From Dromaius novaehollandiae (taxonomy: Eukaryota; Chordata; Aves; Casuariiformes; Dromaiidae): a DNA stretch of 64,000 nt. Both the position numbers and the translations under genes were made by a program. Positions 12,136 to 24,185 of the stretch are shown here, in pieces. Location of the stretch: contig NC_088099.1 of assembly GCF_036370855.1 (NCBI RefSeq), forward strand, positions 27,247,501 through 27,311,500. Direction: 5' to 3'. Within the stretch, counting starts at the first letter, position 1. Each line of letters begins with the position of its first letter. The notes beneath the pieces were generated by a model that ran no database searches, was not told the origin of the DNA, and saw only the letters and a list, made by a program, of their open reading frames with translations.

Positions 12136-15124
12136 GGCCTCCAGCAGGCAGACCCACCCCTTCCTGCACAGCGAAATGACTAAAAGCAATGACAAAAGGG
12201 AAAGTGGGTGTAAAGACCAAAAAGCAGCACAGAGCAAACAATATGTAATTATATGCTGTTACTTGGCAGGCTATTACAAGTAAACATTGACGTTCATGCT
12301 GAAGTAAACAAGATCAGAGGGAAATAACATGCAACCTCAGGGGCTAGTCATTCATTCCTCCCTGCCTTCATCGAAGGATCAATTAATGCTCAATCCTGTT
12401 AAAAGGTGCTCAGTGTACCCTCGCTAAGTACAGAGCGCTCGTCTTTCAGACCTAGGTCATCTGCTGCCCTCCTGCACGGCCTTCGGCAGGGCATTTTGGT
12501 GCCTCTTGGCTATTTCAACTGTGGATGTTTCAAAGGGGTGAGTCCTAGTGGGTGCTCGTCCTGCCAGGCAGGGACCGGGCTGCATGCCACGGCAACACAG
12601 CAGCAGTGGCTGAAAGTGCTCAGCACACAACCACATCGCCCTGGAAAGGCTCAGGCATGAGCTGCGCTAGCATTAATAAGAGCTTCAATATTGACTTCAA
12701 TGCCAACAGAGTTAGGACCTCAAACCTGAGTCATCGGAATTGAATAAAAATGAGCTCCCCAGCTTACTAACATATGAGACTGATGGGCATTTTCAGAACT
12801 GAATTTCATGTTACTTGCTATCACGGTTTCAGGCAAGTGTAGCTCACTTGACAAGATTCAGTCATTCATGTTCTCAAAATCTGAATTTGCATACATCATT
12901 TTAAAAATAAATACAGAAAAGTCTTTCTTCTATCTAATGATTTTCAGGAACTCTAAACCATGATATGCTTTTTCTTCTTCCATTTTTGCTTATACAACAT
13001 TAATGGAATTAATAGCAGCTATTTTGTTCATGGTGGTATTATTATATAACAGGACTTGTATATAAGCAAATGCCTATTTAGCTTCCTACAGGACCATAGA
13101 TATACATATTAAATAAACATATAACACTAAATGGCTAGCTTTTAAGCATTGTTCCACTCTACTTTGATCTGGGAGGAGAGCTGGAAGCAAAAAAAATCTG
13201 CAAAACATTCTGTAGATCATCGTTTTCACCTTTGATGAAAATTTTCAACTTTTTCAGATGCTTTCAAAACCATTCTGTTGTAGACATGAGGCGAAAATTT
13301 TGTTAAACTGTATTCACTCAGTTTAATAAACTTATTCTTACAAAAATATTATGCAGCAGTATTTCAACAAGTTCTTTGGAAAAGATGCTTCTGTTACTTC
13401 ATCTCACATAAAAGCTTATGAGCTGTAGAGAACTAAACTGTAAGAAAGCTCTATTGTTGCAGACATTTTTATAAGTCAAAAATTTAACATATTTACAGTA
13501 TCAACATATTTTGATGATATTTCCCAACACAGTCTGAATACCTCTGTTAAAGTATGGTACATACCCAAACAGCAATCTGACTTTTTTATGATCCATTCTG
13601 ATGAACGTATCCACAAAAATCTAAGTATAAGGCAAATCTGAATAGCCTGTTCTTTTCCAAAGCACAATACAATTTATTATATAGTGTGTTTTTTAATATA
13701 TTAACACCTGTCTGGGTATTCCTTCAAATTATAAAGCACTGTTACAGAGAGTTGTTGTATGCGACATCGCTACCCACATTTTAAACTTTGCCACTTGAAT
13801 TTCTAACCAAAGTTGGCTGGCACTGAGCCATAAAATGATAATGAAGACGTGAGGTGAAACCCAGTCTTTGGAGGTGTTAATTGGGATTTTGCCATTGATC
13901 TTGCCAAGTTTTACTCAAGATTTACAAAGTTAGTGTATTTTACTGCCTATAGCTGAGTTCTGAAACATTCAGAATAATTCCATATCAGCCAGTATATGAC
14001 AGCTACAGTAGGCATCACAAAGGTAACTTAGCAGAGATTACCTACTGCTAAAGGTTGTCAGATGTCTGAAAAAATCAAAAGGAAATATTAACTCTCCTGT
14101 ATTTAATTTACCTACTTCACACTTATGCTTAGGATTCTGAGTGATGAATTAAATTCCCTCTTCAGCTAAGTATCACCTGCAGCTGGAGCTGCTGGCGACA
14201 GAGAAACCTCACCCTGGCCAGCACTGATACTCTTTCAGCCCTCCAGAAGTGCAAGGTCCCTTCCAGTGACCAAACACACAGGTTCTCCACCCAAACAGTG
14301 TCCTACGAACACAGGGGTCCTGGATACTGTCCTATGAACACTCTTCAAAGAAGGAGAAGCAAAAGCTTTATTTGCCTCAGTACCAACAAAAAGACGAATG
14401 CATTTTGATGCACTGACTTGATTAATTCATTCTAAACTCCTTTTACTCAGATTGTTTAACTCTCTTGTAAGAGGGAAAGAGCACAGCCCTGGGAAGAATA
14501 TCATGTACTGTACTACCCTTAAGAAGTGGAAATTATAGCTGGTGAACTTAAAAGCATGGCAGAAAGGCATTTGTTAGATATTGAAGATATCGACTTCAAG
14601 AGGTCTCAGGATACACGTCTTTCTATTTACTCTTATCAATGACTTTTTCGTCCATTGTTTCAGTTACAATTGACATCCTGTAACTGAAATAAAACAGAAG
14701 TTTTTCTCTTTTCTTTACAAATTATCAACTACCTTAACCTTTTCAAGAAGCCCACAAGAATGAAATCAATATAGCATTTTAAAGACAAAATTGGCAGGCA
14801 TTTCTATTGCAATTGGACACATAAAGTAAACAGTCTCACACATCAATGTATTGTCATCAATGCCAATATTCTGAAACCTAATAATGCTTTTACATTTGCA
14901 GTGTCAAATGACAAAGGAAACACAGATATCAGTTCAGCAGCTAGAAAATAACATGGAAATCGTATGACAGGAATGAGAAACACTGACTAATGACTCGGGT
15001 GTCGTTTAAATGCCCTGTACTTCCAGGATGGAGAACTGCTACTGTCTGTAATTTACACCGTATTGGAAGCGACCTGCTCCTCAGCGCAAAAGCTAACATA
15101 AAACTCGAGAATTCATAATTCCCC
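12136..15124. other. Non-coding sequence left of the CpG island
   Basis: No gene is recognised. At 12450-12538 a short open stretch lies between an acceptor-like site (CGCTCGTCTTTCAG) and a donor-like GGTGAGT on the plus strand. It is too short and unsupported to call an exon. The rest is AT-rich and full of stops. If the CpG island drives a minus-strand gene, this block would be its first intron. Confidence 0.5.
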
Positions 15125-16510
15125 TTCGCCCTTCCGCAACTTAACCCCTTGGCAGCCAGCCGGGGCACGGCAGCCGGCCCCGCGGGGCGCCGCGCACCCG
15201 CGCAGTCCCCGCGCAGCGCCCCGGCCCGCGGCGGGGGCGGCTCCTGCCCACTCGCGCCCGGCCACGCGGGAGGGCAGCGCCGCGCACCGGGGCCGGCACC
15301 CCCGGCTCTTCCGAGGGGGCCACAGCGGGCACTCTGCACCTGGGGCTCCTGCGACACCTCCTACACCTCCCCCCTCCCCTTTTTTCTTCCTTTTGCGACG
15401 CAGGGAGACAGGCTCTGCTCCCCGCAGCAGCCCCCTCTCTCCCCGCAGAGGGGTCCCGCAGCCGCTGCCCCCGGCCGGAGCCCGCCCCGGGGCGGCGGGC
15501 TGAGGGCAGCCGGCGAAGTTGCCGGGACTTACAGCATCGCTCCCGGGCGGCGGCGCGGCGCCTCTCGCAGCCTCCCGTCGCCTCGGGCCACCTCGGCAGC
15601 GCCTCGGCTCCGCGACGCGCCCAGCCCGCACTCCCGTCGGTCGGCCGGCCGGTCGGTCGGTCAGTCCGCGGCCGGCAGCGTGGCACGGCGGCTCCCGAAA
15701 CGCCGGCCCGGGGCCGGAGCGCCGCCGGGGCTGCTCCGGGGCGCGGCGGGTGCCGGCGCCCGGCGGCGGGCGGGCCGAGCGCCGCCGGAGGGGATGCGCC
15801 TCGGGAGGCGTCTGCCTCCGCTCGCCCGCCTCGGCTGCGGCGTGCCCAGCCCGCCCCGCGCCGCGCCGCTCCCCGCCGGGGCTGCGCGCCGACGCCGGTG
15901 CGGGGCGGCGGAGCGCGCCCGGCGGCGGCGCCTCCCCCGCGCCCGCCTCCCGCGGCCCCGCCGGGCGGCAGCCGGCGCCCCCCGGGGGCAGCGCGGGCTG
16001 CCGGGCCGGGCTGTGGCGCGCGGCCGCCGCCTGGGGACGCCGCCTTGCCGGGCAGCGGGACCGTGCCCGCTCCGCGCCGGGGCGGCGGCGCAGCTCGGGC
16101 CCCGCGGCCGGGCGCGCCGGCTGCGCGCGTGGGGCGGGGGCTGCTGGCCCGTCCTGCGCGGAGGGGGCGCCCGGCCCGGCCCGGCCCGGCCCGCGGCGCC
16201 CGGCTGCCCTCCGCGGCGGCTCCGCGGGGCAGCGCGGAGGGGCCGGCCCGGCGCAGCCACCCGCGCTGCCCCTTCGCGGCGCACAGGGAAGTTCCTCTAA
16301 CCTGAGCCCGGCGGGCTGGCTCCACTGCGGGCATCTTTCGGAGGGGCAAAGGCAGGGAGGCGCCGCCATCGGCGGAGCAGAGCGGAGCGGGGCGCGGAGC
16401 GGGGCGCGGAGCCCCGCCGGGCTGCGGGGCGCGTCCCGCGCCCGCCGCGCTCGGGGGAGGGCGGTCTCGCTGCCCGCGCTGCCTGCTGCCGTTTGCGCGA
16501 ACTAACTCTC
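15125..16510. promoter_or_regulatory. CpG island, probable promoter
   Basis: About 1.4 kb is extremely GC-rich with CpG close to undepleted, in sharp contrast to AT-rich flanks. It includes GC-box-like GGGCGG motifs, (GGCCC)n at about 16172-16195, a GTCG/GGCC tandem at about 15635-15660 and GGAGCGGGGCGC repeats at about 16385-16420. Such islands mark gene promoters in vertebrates. By hand count, 15181-15480 has C over G on the plus strand (about 138 to 96), while 16321-16500 has G over C (about 82 to 62), as expected if transcription leaves the island in both directions. Several long Arg/Pro/Ala-rich frames cover it on both strands. They follow from low stop density at high GC, resemble no known protein, and are not called genes. 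Confidence 0.85.
15527..15533 (-). other. Candidate splice donor of a minus-strand first exon
   Basis: On the minus strand the sequence reads GCGATGCT|GTAAGT, with the exon ending at 15533 and the intron running left. The six intronic bases match the donor consensus exactly; the exonic CT does not match the preferred AG. Its place in the C-rich left half of the island fits a minus-strand transcript starting inside the island. No downstream minus-strand exon was recognised. Confidence 0.35.
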
Positions 16511-16891
16511 TCCGTTCCCTGCGCCAGAGAGGAAGAACGAGCAGCGGCTACAACATCCACCGGCCAGCAAAGACATCTAAATTCCAGTTTCTGCTCCAAA
16601 AGTTATGTAAGCTTTTCAAACAAAAAGGCTGAGGACAGCCTCTAGCCTCCCTGGAAGAACATTCCCCTGCTATATGGAAAACCAGAGGGAGGAACTGACC
16701 CAGTAACACCCGCTTTGCAAGACAGCACCTAGCGATTGTGCATGAAGTATTCCGGGGGGACTTCTCTGTTTTAACTATTCCAGGCTGCCTAATATTTAAA
16801 TACCCGCCGAGCCACAGTAAGAGAGACTGAGAGGAAGCATGGTGATTCACCTCTGCACTTCTTCCAAATGTGGCAGTGCAGAGAGCAGGTA
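16511..16891 (+). other. Possible plus-strand first-exon region
   Basis: This is the right shoulder of the CpG island, falling to normal composition. At 16839 an ATG in good context (A at -3, G at +4) opens a short frame starting MVIHLCTSS. It runs into a donor-like CAG|GTAGTA at about 16889. A plus-strand first exon could end here. The frame is very short, its peptide is unknown to me, and the donor is only moderate. Confidence 0.2.
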
Positions 16892-18529
16892 GTAGGGTGT
16901 CTTCCCAGCAGATGGAGTCAGGAAGCAAACAAGCTTGCTAAAAAGGTAGCGCCACTCGGCTAAGAATAGCTTTACTCTTTTGTCTCCCTGCATGAAGGAC
17001 GTTTCTGCTATCAAATAAAAGGAGCTTTGACATCTGCTTTTAAATCTTCTGACTTATTTCTGAAGGGAAAGTTAGCTCCTATTGCAGTGGTTCTCAAATG
17101 CTTTTCTTGGAAAAGGCGTTCTGTGCTTCCCAATTTTTAAAACTGCTAAACTCTGTTACTCACTTTCTCATACAGCCTGCAGCAAAATTCAGCCTGTCCT
17201 GCTAGAAATCTGCATGCAAACGCGGCAGACTGCCTTTCTACCTGCTTCCACATAGCTAGGAGCCGTGCTGAGGAGTGAGGGAGAGAGAGAAGCAAGGGAA
17301 CTTAGCACTGAGAAGGAGGCACTGGGCTGAGAACACACTGCCGTTTCCATGAAGGAGGAACCCATTGCCATGTTTTCCAGCAACTGTATGAAAGGTTAGC
17401 TCTAGATAGTACCGTCGGAGAAATCTGTCCTTGCTGTGTGGGGGAGAGACTTACAGTGGTGAGATGCTCAGGGAATACTGATCTAAACCATCATCCCTTG
17501 ATTTAAACTTTCACCATAGGTTTCACACTTTTCTTGTGGAGACAGCAAGGATAATCAGTGGGAGCTGCCTTTATGGGATCTCATAATGCCATGATTACTT
17601 CACTGTTGGGATCTTTCTCAGGCAGAAACAGTGAAGTTAGGGGAGGTTTTCATTCATTCTGGAACTATTGCACAGCACCCCTATGGACCACCAGGAGTCA
17701 TGCCCAGCTGCCCTTAGGTGAGCTCGGTTAAGTCAGTTTTACATGCTGGAGATGTCTGTGTAGGAAGAACTGTTCAAGTACTGAAGCAAAACCGTGAGCT
17801 GAAGACTAGAGAGAGCAGGAGATTTCTCCTTCCTTTCACTGTAACAACAAGCTCACAGAGGAAAAATTTTCCTATACCTGGTAGCCTGGAATATTTTCTC
17901 TTTTCAATGGTTTTAGAGGTAGGGGGGTGGGTAATGAACTAAGTACAGATTGCTTTAAAAGATACAGAAAGCAGCTGGACTACATACTTTTCTCAATGGT
18001 TGAAGGCAAACAACTGATTTCTTACCAAAGGCTTTTTCCACAGTGGATCCATCTCATTTTTTTTGTGTTGTCTGGCTAATAGTTTTCCTTCTATGGTTGG
18101 AAAACGTCGCATTCTTAATGACTGTTTTTATACTTATTTGAAAACAGATTTTATGTTGCTCTCTTTTCTTACTGAGTACTGTACATCTGCTGAAGTATGA
18201 ATCTGTCATCCCATAATCTGGAAATAGCTTTTCTACTTCTTCTACTCTCTACTTCTTTTTTTTAAAATTTACATAAACTCCCTTTTGTTAACCATTACTT
18301 TGCACACAGAAGCAACAATTTCTGATCTGGTCTGTTCTGCTGTAGGCAATTCCATTGTGCCCACTGGGCATGAATAGTCACTATTTGGCACGCATGTGCA
18401 ATGCTGACCAGACCCATAAATAATCATTGGAAATCTATTATTAACTGCATCTTGATAGTTTATTTCTTTCTATTTATGCTCAGGAGTTATAACAGTACTC
18501 TTTCACACTGCTCTGATTTTATTTTTCAG

Positions 18530-18742
18530 GTGCAGAATTTGAAATGAAAATCAAAGCGGTTCCCAGCCGAACCCACAAACTTTTCACATGAGGCTGTGGA
18601 TAGCTGTATTTCCACAATCTAGTGTGAAGAGGCCTGCATTGCAAGCTGTTTGGAGGCACACAATTTCCGCTCATGGTCTGTATATCTTCCTTAAGTGGCA
18701 TGGTGTGCCACACAGGGATTATCTGCAGCTTAGTGCCTTCAG
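18530..18742 (+). other. Candidate spliced exon (213 bp)
   Basis: The segment is bounded by a strong acceptor (a pyrimidine-rich run ending ATTTTTCAG, preceded by a branch-like CTGAT) and a strong donor (TTCAG|GTAAGG). All three plus frames hit stops in the first third, so it is not a simple internal coding exon. An ATG at 18588 opens a frame that stays open to the donor for 51 codons (starting MRLWIAVFPQ), but its start context is weak. It could be a 5' untranslated or long non-coding RNA exon of a transcript from the CpG island about 2 kb upstream. The minus strand is also open here (60 codons from the inner ATG); I consider that chance. Confidence 0.35.
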
Positions 18743-21700
18743 GTAAGGATTTGTTCACATCTAGTTGGCTTGGAGCATAAGAAGGGTGAGCTTTGAGCTA
18801 TCTCCGGAAGACCACATAAGCATGCTGTACCCTTCGATAAGCAGATCGTACATGGTTAATTTTATTATGGGCTACATTCTTGATTTGGAAGACAAAATGG
18901 AAGGAGTAGGAGACAACATTTAAACAAAGATGATAATAATAAATTTGGCGTAATCCAGTTTGGGGTGAAGAGAATGGGGAATTTCTCATTACCTTGAGTA
19001 CAAGTTAAATCAGACCCATGAGGTCTTCCATGAGAATATTTAAGCAGTTTAAATGTGGCTTTGTAATCGTGGCTTTGCGCTGCTAGAACTGACTGGATTG
19101 AAAACTCTGAGAATAGTTACAGCACTCTCAGCAGCAACGCAGGCTTCCTGACTGTGCCTGCCTGCAAATATGTCCTGTGAGAGGGAAATGTGTGTGGTCA
19201 ATATAGCTGCCATTCAGGCCGTGCATTTGGCACAGCCAGGGTAGCTTCTGGATAACTTATTTTCATTTTGAGAAAAAAGGTCACTCTGGAATTAGGAATT
19301 TGAAGAACGACAAGTTATCAGCTTCATGAAGCTACTGCCAGTTGAAGAAGTCCACTCTAAGCATGGAGGGCACTATCAGGGAGAGGGTCGAGATGCTCAG
19401 ATGGCTGGGAGGCATACAGACAGCTCAGACTGGCGTTATTAAGGGGACAGAACGGTGCTGTGCCCGAAGAGACAAACTTAATTAGCAAAGTTGTTACAGG
19501 CAGGCATATGAGTACATTTGATGAACGGAGGCGTAAAATCAGAAAAGGAGAATAGAGATAATCAAAATGAGGCACAGTGTGTGAGTTATTCGGAAGTCCA
19601 GGGCTCTGATACATCGCACCACTTAGACTGTCAATTCTAACAGTTTAGCACAGGGTAAGATGAGCCACTGCATAATGTAATACAAGGTGTCTTTAAAGAT
19701 ACATTTCCCCATATCTTTCTTCTCTCAGCAAGTAGAGAGACAATAACAATTGTCAGCCTCCTGTGTATTTGAAACTCTGTATTATGTTAAACAACTTCCC
19801 ATACAGCAAAATATTGTTAGTTTTTCATATGCATTGCACTGTCACATTGAGCCAAATGTCTGTTCTTGAAATATCAGAACCACTGTGCATGGGTAATGCT
19901 TTATTCTGGCTATACTATAGCTTGCATATTATTTCTGCTGCCAGTGTAGCCTCTGTGAAACCACATCTGTCTTGAAGCTCTGATTCTCCACAGTAAAGTA
20001 ACAAGGATGGAGAAAAAAGGTATTGGGAACAGCATTTCTGGAGATGTGATAAAGTTAACTGGTGTTAGAGAAACCAAGAGAAAGTTAGAATAAAGGATAT
20101 GAGAAATGGAAAGGAATACATGTCTGGACAATTCCTCTAACTATTTAGACATGCAAAAGCATTGATTTTTAGAAATATTCTGAGGAAAGAAATGGCATAA
20201 TTGGGAAACAGCCTTGTGGAAGTATCAGGAGGAGACCTTATCTGGGTCGCAAGTAACAGCCTAGTGATGGGAATATGGTGCGTGTTTTATGACTAATCCC
20301 AGAAGCCATCGAGTCTTCCAAGTAACTGTTTTTTAAGGTAATCTGTTTCAAAATTAATGGATTAATTTTATGTTAGCCTTACTTTTAGAAATTCAAAATT
20401 CAAGGTTTATGTGTTTATCCAACACCAAACATCTCATTAAAATGATGTACAAATTGCCTTATGACATGATAGATTTATTTCAACCAGCTTTTTAATGTAC
20501 AGTAGAACATGGGTAATTACATTCTCCTCCTTACTTGAATGTCTGGTTTTAATTTATCTTAATTACTTTATCAAAGTATTGATTCTTCAATTCATATGTC
20601 GGGACACTCCTAGAGGATTGCCAAAACAGTTTTGAAATGAAAGCAAAAAGAGAAAAATGCCTCTGAAAGAGAAAGATCTGGTTTGGAGGCAAATCTCTTC
20701 AATCAGTAATTAGGAAACACAGAAGTAAAAAAAAAAAAAAAAAAAAAGGAAATGGAAAGGACAAGAACATTAGTTGTATGCATGTTTTCACAGGACAAGG
20801 AAAAAATGAATAGATTCCCTAATGTAGAAATTTAATTTATTAGTATTTATACTCTATTCAGTTTTCCATGTAGAAGAGACTCTTTTAATTTACTAGATAG
20901 TAATATATGCTTTCATTGGTGGCGGAAACAGAGCATGGTTTGCTTGCTCTGTGCAGAGGAAGAAGCGAAATAAGAAATAAGAAAGCAAACAGGATAATGA
21001 AAACCTAGGCAATGGGACAGTTTCCAGAGAGTGAGTATCTGATTGCCTCAGAATCAGCAGGTATTTTCCAGCCACACTGCGGGAGCTCATAGTCTGGGCC
21101 ACTCTAGCCGGTGAGTAGGTGTGCCTGGGCTCTGGAGACAACCCGAGCCAAGCATCACAAAAAGAGCCTTTCAGGGGAACTAGATACACTGACAGCAGCT
21201 AGAAATGTCTTCACTACTGCATGTACAGTATATAAATCAATAAATATTATAGGTTACAGAAATCTTCTTTGGAAATTACTGCAAGAGCACTATGAAATTT
21301 ACACAAACCACTGGCAGGCATGTTTCATAAATCAAACATACTTGCAAAGCCCTATTAGCATAACCTTTACATTCATTGCTTCATTAATGTGTTTTTCATA
21401 TGAGAAACTTCATGTTATCTGGAGTTACAGACAATGCAAGAATCTATCTATTAATACCTAAATACATCCAAGTACTTTTATAGAGGTAAAGTTTCATATC
21501 TTTGTAAGAATGGCCCAGGGCCTGTGCATCATTCAGGCCTTACTTATGTCCTCAAAATAAGTTTTAAGTAAAACTAAATTAGTGCTTTGGCTTATGTTGG
21601 TTCTGTGAACACTGGTGAATTTTACCTCACATCTTTATTCTGCTGTGTGCTCATAGCATAGGAAAGCAGGAAAATGTTTCAGCTACCTTTGTGCCACAGC

Positions 21701-22700
21701 AATGATTTATATCGTTATCACAAATAAATATTAGAAAAGAAATCCTCTGGATTCTTTCCTTGCCTCCAAACAACTGTTTTTAACGATTTGAGACATGGGT
21801 CACCTACAAATGCTATTGATCATATTGTTCAAGTATTCACAGCATATTTTTTGAAGTGTTAAGTAAGGTGAAATTGGCAGAATTCATTTCAGATTGGTAA
21901 CTTGTCTCTCTGGCTAGGCCTTCTAATGTAGGCAGTAGAAATGAATCAGCATCACTTATATCTAGCTGTGAACTTCAGGGCTACTTGAGCATAAATTTAA
22001 ATTACATGGGAGTCAGCTGTACCATTCATAGCTGGAGATCTTACATCTTATGGGCTAGTAGTTTGTGGACCTATCTCTAATCAACTGCTTAAACTGAGAT
22101 GCAGCTATTTCTAAAGAATTAATTTTGAGTTTAGTTTGCTTTTCTTTTCACAACAGGAATCCAAATCACTTCTGTATTCTGCTGTTTGTGTGTGTTGCAA
22201 AAACATCTTTATACAATATTAACAGATGAGCTGAGTAGAAAGGGCAAAGGTTCAAATGCTTCTGAACAGATACCTGTGTCTTCCCTCATAGTCTTTTCTT
22301 CTTCAGTTTGTAAGATCTGTGGAATAGGGACTAATTTGCAGCATCGCATCCAACATCATAATTATAACTCATGTGAATTTGCTTAGCATAAGAAGATCAT
22401 TTACTACCTTTATATTTAACCTTTCTGTAAGGGATGTGAAGCATAATGTCATTTCTGAGTAGGTCTGTAAATATACAGCACATGTTAAAGACAGTAGAAT
22501 GAGAATATTTGCATTTCAAAGGACTTAAGTTTAGGATCTAATGACAGGACATATAAGGGATTGCATGTGATATGGACTAACATTAGCTTGGAGAAGAGAA
22601 CTAACAGGAAAGCACTCCAGAGACAAGATGTATCTGCTCCTAGTATTGATTCCTATAACTTAAAGGTTCACCTTCTTGTTTGCAGTGTTATTCTCTCATA
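18743..22700. other. Non-coding sequence
   Basis: No gene is recognised. Frames are short (longest 116 codons at 21111-21461, plus) and without known domains. An uninterrupted A-run of about 21 lies at 20727-20747. Confidence 0.55.
20727..20747. repeat. Poly-A tract
   Basis: There are about 21 consecutive A. It is not preceded by a recognisable LINE, SINE or processed gene body, so it is treated as a simple repeat rather than a retroposed tail. Confidence 0.85.
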
Positions 22701-22930
22701 TCTCTTCACACCACTTGGCGTACATACATGCACACACACACATTTATTCCAGCATGCTGTTGTTTCACTGTCTTTGATGCTTGTTTTCCATTAACAGCTG
22801 CCCATTTAAATCTCGCCAGCCAAACTGTTAACAGAAGCTAAATGTAGTCACTGAGGGTCAGATGCTCAGAGATGGTGCAAATCACAGAATAAAAGTCTTG
22901 AGGGAAATGTCTGAGTGCAAAATTCTTACT
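22701..22930 (+). repeat. Copy A of a diverged direct duplication
   Basis: This is similar to 23931-24185 in the same orientation. Shared landmarks in order are TCTCTTCACACCACT followed by GGCGTACA, then (A)ACAG(C/T)TG(C/T)CCA(T/G)TTAAATCTC, then CTAAATGTAGTC, then GCAAATCACAGAA. The middle differs by a short CA tract here and a TA-rich tract in the other copy. It may be a local tandem duplication of about 1.23-kb period or two insertions of an unrecognised old repeat. Confidence 0.65.
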
Positions 22931-23930
22931 CACCTTCATCTGAACCTAATGATTCACTTGGTATGCAGCCCTCACTGTGCCTCTGAGGTCTACCTTAATT
23001 GCATCTCCCTTCCTTATGATTCATAAGTGAAATCACATACAAAGCTTCTACGTCAGTCCTGTATTTCTGAGAAAGCACTGTAAGGTCGGTCCTTCTTCAG
23101 CCAGTTAAAGGAGATGCAGAGACACAGTGGGCAGAAGTATCTGGTTCTAGAGCTCCCAGTTGTTAAAATGTAAAGAGAGGAACCTCGTTTTCTCTGTTGC
23201 TTTTTCTAGTCCCTTTCTAGATGTATTTTATCTCTTTGTGCCACAACCCTCTTCTTAGTTCTTCTTACCATCATAAGCTTTTTGCCATTAGTCTTATCTT
23301 AGATAATCCTTGGTGTTACATTTTTGAACATGTTTTTATTCCAAAGGAAAAAAAAATACTGGAAATGGAGGAGATGCAGGAGCTTTCACCCTGGTAAGTC
23401 CAAAACAATCATTTCAGCTATTGCCATGTATTGAGAAGCAAGAGAGTTGGAAGTTTTCAATCAGAGGTTTGCCAATGCATTTTAGTCTTGGCCCACAACG
23501 TCTTTTCTATTTGAGTTCTGGACCTCAGCTCTTAAAGAAATTGGCAAAAACATTCTTTTTTTTTTCAGATACCATTAAGTTTGAAAAATACAATTTTTTT
23601 TACTTAAATAACACATCTCTATTTTGTTCAGCCAATAAATTGCAATTGGAAAATAAATCTTCTGCCATAACTTACTGTAAGATGGGTCTGGATGGATTTT
23701 TAAAACTGAAATCTCTTCTCAACTGTTGCTGTTTGCAGCCATGTACTAAAAATAAAAATAAAGCATGTTTCTCAGCACTGTTATGAGTTATGCTTCACCT
23801 CATAGGGATTTAACAAGGTCCATCTTTTCAAGTTGGTCACAGCCCAATGCCTGTCACTTAACTTGCAATTTTACAAAGCAGTGTGAAAATCATTCATATT
23901 CAGACAGCAAGTATGCCAGTGGCTCTCACC

Positions 23931-24185
23931 TCTCTTCACACCACTCAGGCGTACACATATACAGAACTACATCTTTATAGATGTATATATGTATATAGAT
24001 GTATATAGATGAATACATACAGCAATATTATTGATCCATTATTTGATTTTTTTTTTCCAGGAACAGTTGTCCAGTTAAATCTCACCAGCTGAACTGTAAC
24101 TAAATGTAGTCCATGATGGCTGGGTACTCAAAGAGGGCTGCAAATCACAGAAAATTTGAGAGAGCTGTGCTTAAAATTTCTGCTC
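23931..24185 (+). repeat. Copy B of a diverged direct duplication
   Basis: This is the partner of 22701-22930. It carries the same ordered landmarks, with a 6-base gap after AACTGTAAC and an inserted ATGTATATAG-type microsatellite (about 23980-24020). Neither copy has a useful open frame. Confidence 0.65.

Noticed and set aside
12450..12538. Possible 89-bp plus-strand exon between an acceptor-like and a donor-like site
   Set aside because: It is short, the donor is GG|GTGAGT with weak exonic context, and nothing else nearby supports a transcript.
15113..16369. Very long Arg/Pro/Ala-rich open frames on both strands across the CpG island
   Set aside because: At this GC content stop codons are rare, so several frames in both directions are open at once. 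The peptides are low-complexity and match no family, and the frames contradict one another.
20727..20747. Poly-A run as the tail of a processed pseudogene or SINE
   Set aside because: The sequence upstream of the A-run shows no gene-like or SINE-like body and no target-site duplication was seen.
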